From an uncultured Blautia sp. (GTDB lineage: Bacteria; Bacillota; Clostridia; Lachnospirales; Lachnospiraceae): a DNA stretch of 36,450 nucleotides. The notes below the pieces were generated by a model. It made no database searches. It was not told the DNA's origin and saw only the letters and a list, made by a program, of their open reading frames with translations. How positions within the stretch are numbered: position 1 is the stretch's first letter; the number at the start of each line of letters is the position of its first letter. The position numbers were made by a program, and so were the translations under genes. The stretch is taken from the NCBI GenBank assembly GCA_945864225.1, contig CAMBAL010000022.1, positions 1 through 36,450 on the forward strand, read 5' to 3'. Below are positions 34,414 to 36,450 of the stretch, piece after piece.

Positions 34414-36258
34414 TTATTCGTTATAATAACCGTAGATCAGTCGTGAATTCTCGGCGATGTTTTCCTGGGCGGAAAGAGTATCTGTGAGGTTTTCGGACAT
34501 GAAGCATACCACAAGGTCAATGCCCTGAGGGGTATTGTAAATAATTCCGGCATCATTTTCCACGTCAGTGAGTTCACCGGTTTTGTTGGCAACCTGGACG
34601 CCTTCCGGCAGGTCGGCAGGAATCTTGTTGACCCGCTGCTGCTGTTTCAAAAGCGCGAACATAGAATCGGCATGGGATAATGTGGAGTCTGTGGCAATGC
34701 CGTTGTTCAGGTAATAAATCTCTTTCAGGAATCTTCCGCAGTCTCTGACAGAAGTGTAATTATCACCGTTTTCTTTGCTGTGAAGAAGCAGGCGTCCCAT
34801 GGAAGTTTCGGTATAACCGTGAGCCTGGCAGAAGTTGTTGACCATTTCCATACCGTTGGCATCATCCCCGCTTCCAAGCCAGTTGACCAGGGTGTTGGCG
34901 GCATCATTGTCGCTGACTGTAATCATGGCTTTCAGATTGGAGTCAATCTGCTCTTTGCCGTGGAGATTTACCAGAGAATCGTAGTTTTCGTAAACCGTTC
35001 CCATGATATAGAGTTTGATCAGGCTGGCAGCCTGCATGGCCCCCCCGCCGATGATTCCTTCGGAGCCTTTGTTCAGATTGCAGACGTAAACAGACCAGTT
35101 ACCGTTGTTCTGCGGGAGAAGCGGCTGTATCTGAACGAGGAGAGAATCCATACTTTCGTCCGTATTGTTGGTAAAAGTCGTATTTCCTTTGGAAGGAGAA
35201 AGGGTGCCCTGTTCTTCCATACTTTCTTCTGGAATTGCCGGTTTCTGCGGCCCCTGAACTTCACCGGACTGAACAGAAGCTTTTTCTTCTTCGGCTTCTT
35301 TTCCCTGAAGATTTTTTAATTCTTCTGCTTTCTGGCTTAGGGTAGAAGCGGAATCGGAAATATCGACCACCGTCTGCTGGAGCTGAGAAACTCTTGACTG
35401 CAGCGAGACCAGGCGGTTGAGTGAAACAAGTGTCACAGTGCCAAGTGCCACCAGAGAAACAGAAAGCACTCCGATGACTACATAGGGAACGCGGAATCTC
35501 TTGGGCTTGCTGGCTGCATCTTCCGGCATCGCAGGGGTGTCCGCGGAAATATCTGTGTCAGAGAGAGTTGCTGCTCCTGTGGAATCCTCTGTACTTGTGG
35601 AAACTGTTACACTTGAAGCATCAGTCGGGATGATTCCGTTGGAGAAACCATCTGTGATGGATTCTGATCCTGTTGTGAATTTCAGACCAACTGTTTTGGG
35701 GGAGTTAGTCGTATTTTGGGAAGAAACTGCGTTTTGCGTATCGACCTTATTTTGAAAGCGGTCGGCTATTTTTGATTCAAAAGTTGGTTTTGTGTCAGCT
35801 TCGTATTCTGAATGGTCAGCGTGTTTTGCTTGAAAAGCAGATTGTGTGTCAAATGCTGATTTTTTGTCCAATGTGGGTTGGGAGAAATTATCATCCGAGA
35901 AAACGCTATCGGAGAAATCATCGCCCGAGAAATCATCATCTGAGAAATCGTCATCCGAGAAATCATCGAATGCATCTCCGAAATCTGTCTGGAGTTCCCT
36001 GAGAAGTTGATTTTCAAGATCCTCGACGAAGTCGTCATCCAGATCGCTGTTCAGCGTGTGCCTGACTTCTTCTTCCAGGATATCATCAAAGTCTTCCAAG
36101 GCTGTATCGATATCAATCGTTTCTACGTCAAAGTCATCGTCATCGACAGAAAACAGAGTTTTTTCATCTGAATCAAAAGCAGAAGATGTATCAGAGCTTC
36201 TTTCTTTAACAGCGTTGCATGACCGCTGCTGTTTTATGCTGCTTTTATCATTTTTCAT
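34414..36258 (-). CDS. membrane-anchored class A beta-lactamase-like serine hydrolase with acidic cytoplasmic N-terminus
   Basis: This 614-residue protein has a cytoplasmic region of ~255 residues that is very acidic and low in complexity, with six DDFSD-type units; one membrane helix at ~257-280; a coiled-coil-like stretch to ~320; and an extracellular beta-lactamase-like (beta-lactamase2) domain at ~375-614. The active-site motifs are S412-x-x-K415 (AASLIK), S449-D-N (VSDND) and K559-T-G (NKTGE). The Glu of the omega loop that lets class A enzymes hydrolyse the acyl-enzyme is not at the expected place (SMGRLLLHSKENGD). It may be a cell-wall hydrolase or a sensor rather than a resistance enzyme. 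The start at 36258 has AAAGGA ~10 bases upstream. Confidence 0.85.
   Translation of the reverse strand: MKNDKSSIKQQRSCNAVKERSSDTSSAFDSDEKTLFSVDDDDFDVETIDIDTALEDFDDILEEEVRHTLNSDLDDDFVEDLENQLLRELQTDFGDAFDDFSDDDFSDDDFSGDDFSDSVFSDDNFSQPTLDKKSAFDTQSAFQAKHADHSEYEADTKPTFESKIADRFQNKVDTQNAVSSQNTTNSPKTVGLKFTTGSESITDGFSNGIIPTDASSVTVSTSTEDSTGAATLSDTDISADTPAMPEDAASKPKRFRVPYVVIGVLSVSLVALGTVTLVSLNRLVSLQSRVSQLQQTVVDISDSASTLSQKAEELKNLQGKEAEEEKASVQSGEVQGPQKPAIPEESMEEQGTLSPSKGNTTFTNNTDESMDSLLVQIQPLLPQNNGNWSVYVCNLNKGSEGIIGGGAMQAASLIKLYIMGTVYENYDSLVNLHGKEQIDSNLKAMITVSDNDAANTLVNWLGSGDDANGMEMVNNFCQAHGYTETSMGRLLLHSKENGDNYTSVRDCGRFLKEIYYLNNGIATDSTLSHADSMFALLKQQQRVNKIPADLPEGVQVANKTGELTDVENDAGIIYNTPQGIDLVVCFMSENLTDTLSAQENIAENSRLIYGYYNE
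35882..35971 (-). repeat. six 15-bp in-frame repeats (DDFSD)
   Basis: Six units of the form GAGAAATCATC-N4 (plus strand) begin at 35882, 35897, 35912, 35927, 35942 and 35957; the second is the most diverged. They encode D-D-F-S-D-type units within the acidic cytoplasmic part of the beta-lactamase-like protein. Confidence 0.9.
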
Positions 36259-36450
36259 TCCAATAATCCTTTCTTCGACTGTTTATCGTACGAAATATTG
36301 TGTTAATGTTGATTGTGTGAATACGGTAATATTTTTAATAGCACGAAATACAATATTAATGATTATAGTATAAAATATTATATTATTTCTAAGTTAAAAA
36401 ATATTATACAATCGTTTATAATAAAACAAATTTTTCAAGTTGAATACTAT
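36259..36450 (-). other. very AT-rich upstream region of the beta-lactamase-like gene
   Basis: No gene was found. Several minus-strand TATAAT boxes are possible (for example 36367-36362 and 36408-36403), but none has a convincing -35, so I do not assign a promoter. The AT richness begins ~30 bp before the start codon and continues to the window edge. Confidence 0.45.

Overview
The window looks like a contig end from a low-to-mid GC, spore-forming gut Firmicute, most likely Lachnospiraceae (Blautia/Ruminococcus-like). The evidence is a SpoIIID gene with a sigma-E-type promoter, Gram-positive Shine-Dalgarno sites (AGGAGG) before most genes, an L10 leader RNA, a yybP-ykoY (Mn2+) riboswitch, a DUF6472-like Cys-rich protein and Clostridia-style RpoB/RpoC. 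The family assignment is inference. Bases 1-33 are not genomic: they match the Illumina Nextera read-1 transposase adapter, so the contig truly starts at base 34.

Layout. 34-2543: the 3' end of a PstS-like solute-binding protein, overlapped by a secreted repeat-bearing protein and a small nucleotidyltransferase-like protein. 2748-4685: a cupin, then a leftward ferritin plus Bfd-like [2Fe-2S] protein pair, and a rightward RelB/RelE-type toxin-antitoxin pair. 4959-6845: a MATE exporter and a GNAT. 6883-7260: a GntR/FadR remnant. 7426-10650: a leftward carB with no carA beside it. 10942-13752: a lysophospholipase-like hydrolase, spoIIID and a second MATE exporter. 13924-15983: a strong promoter, a Mn2+ riboswitch with an intrinsic terminator, a CaCA-family exchanger, a small unknown protein and a GNAT. 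16000-17103: a leftward ApbE-type flavin transferase lipoprotein.

17314-29785 is the rplJ/rplL and rpoB/rpoC region. The L10 leader attenuates rplJ-rplL. A 2.5-kb secreted beta-helix gene with its own promoter and terminator sits between rplL and rpoB, so rpoBC is a separate transcription unit with its own extended -10 promoter. The usual rpsL-rpsG-fusA genes do not follow rpoC.

30061-34187 is a three-gene signalling operon: a membrane Ser/Thr kinase with an extracellular sensor-like domain instead of PASTA repeats, a PP2C phosphatase and an unrecognised helical protein. It ends in a long hairpin and a 109-bp palindromic element. The window closes with a leftward membrane-anchored protein whose extracellular domain resembles a class A beta-lactamase and whose cytoplasmic N-terminus is strongly acidic.

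A recurring theme is short in-frame tandem repeats (15, 36 or 42 bp) in the linkers of surface and signalling proteins, and small repeats in intergenic regions. No tRNA, rRNA, insertion sequence or CRISPR array was seen.
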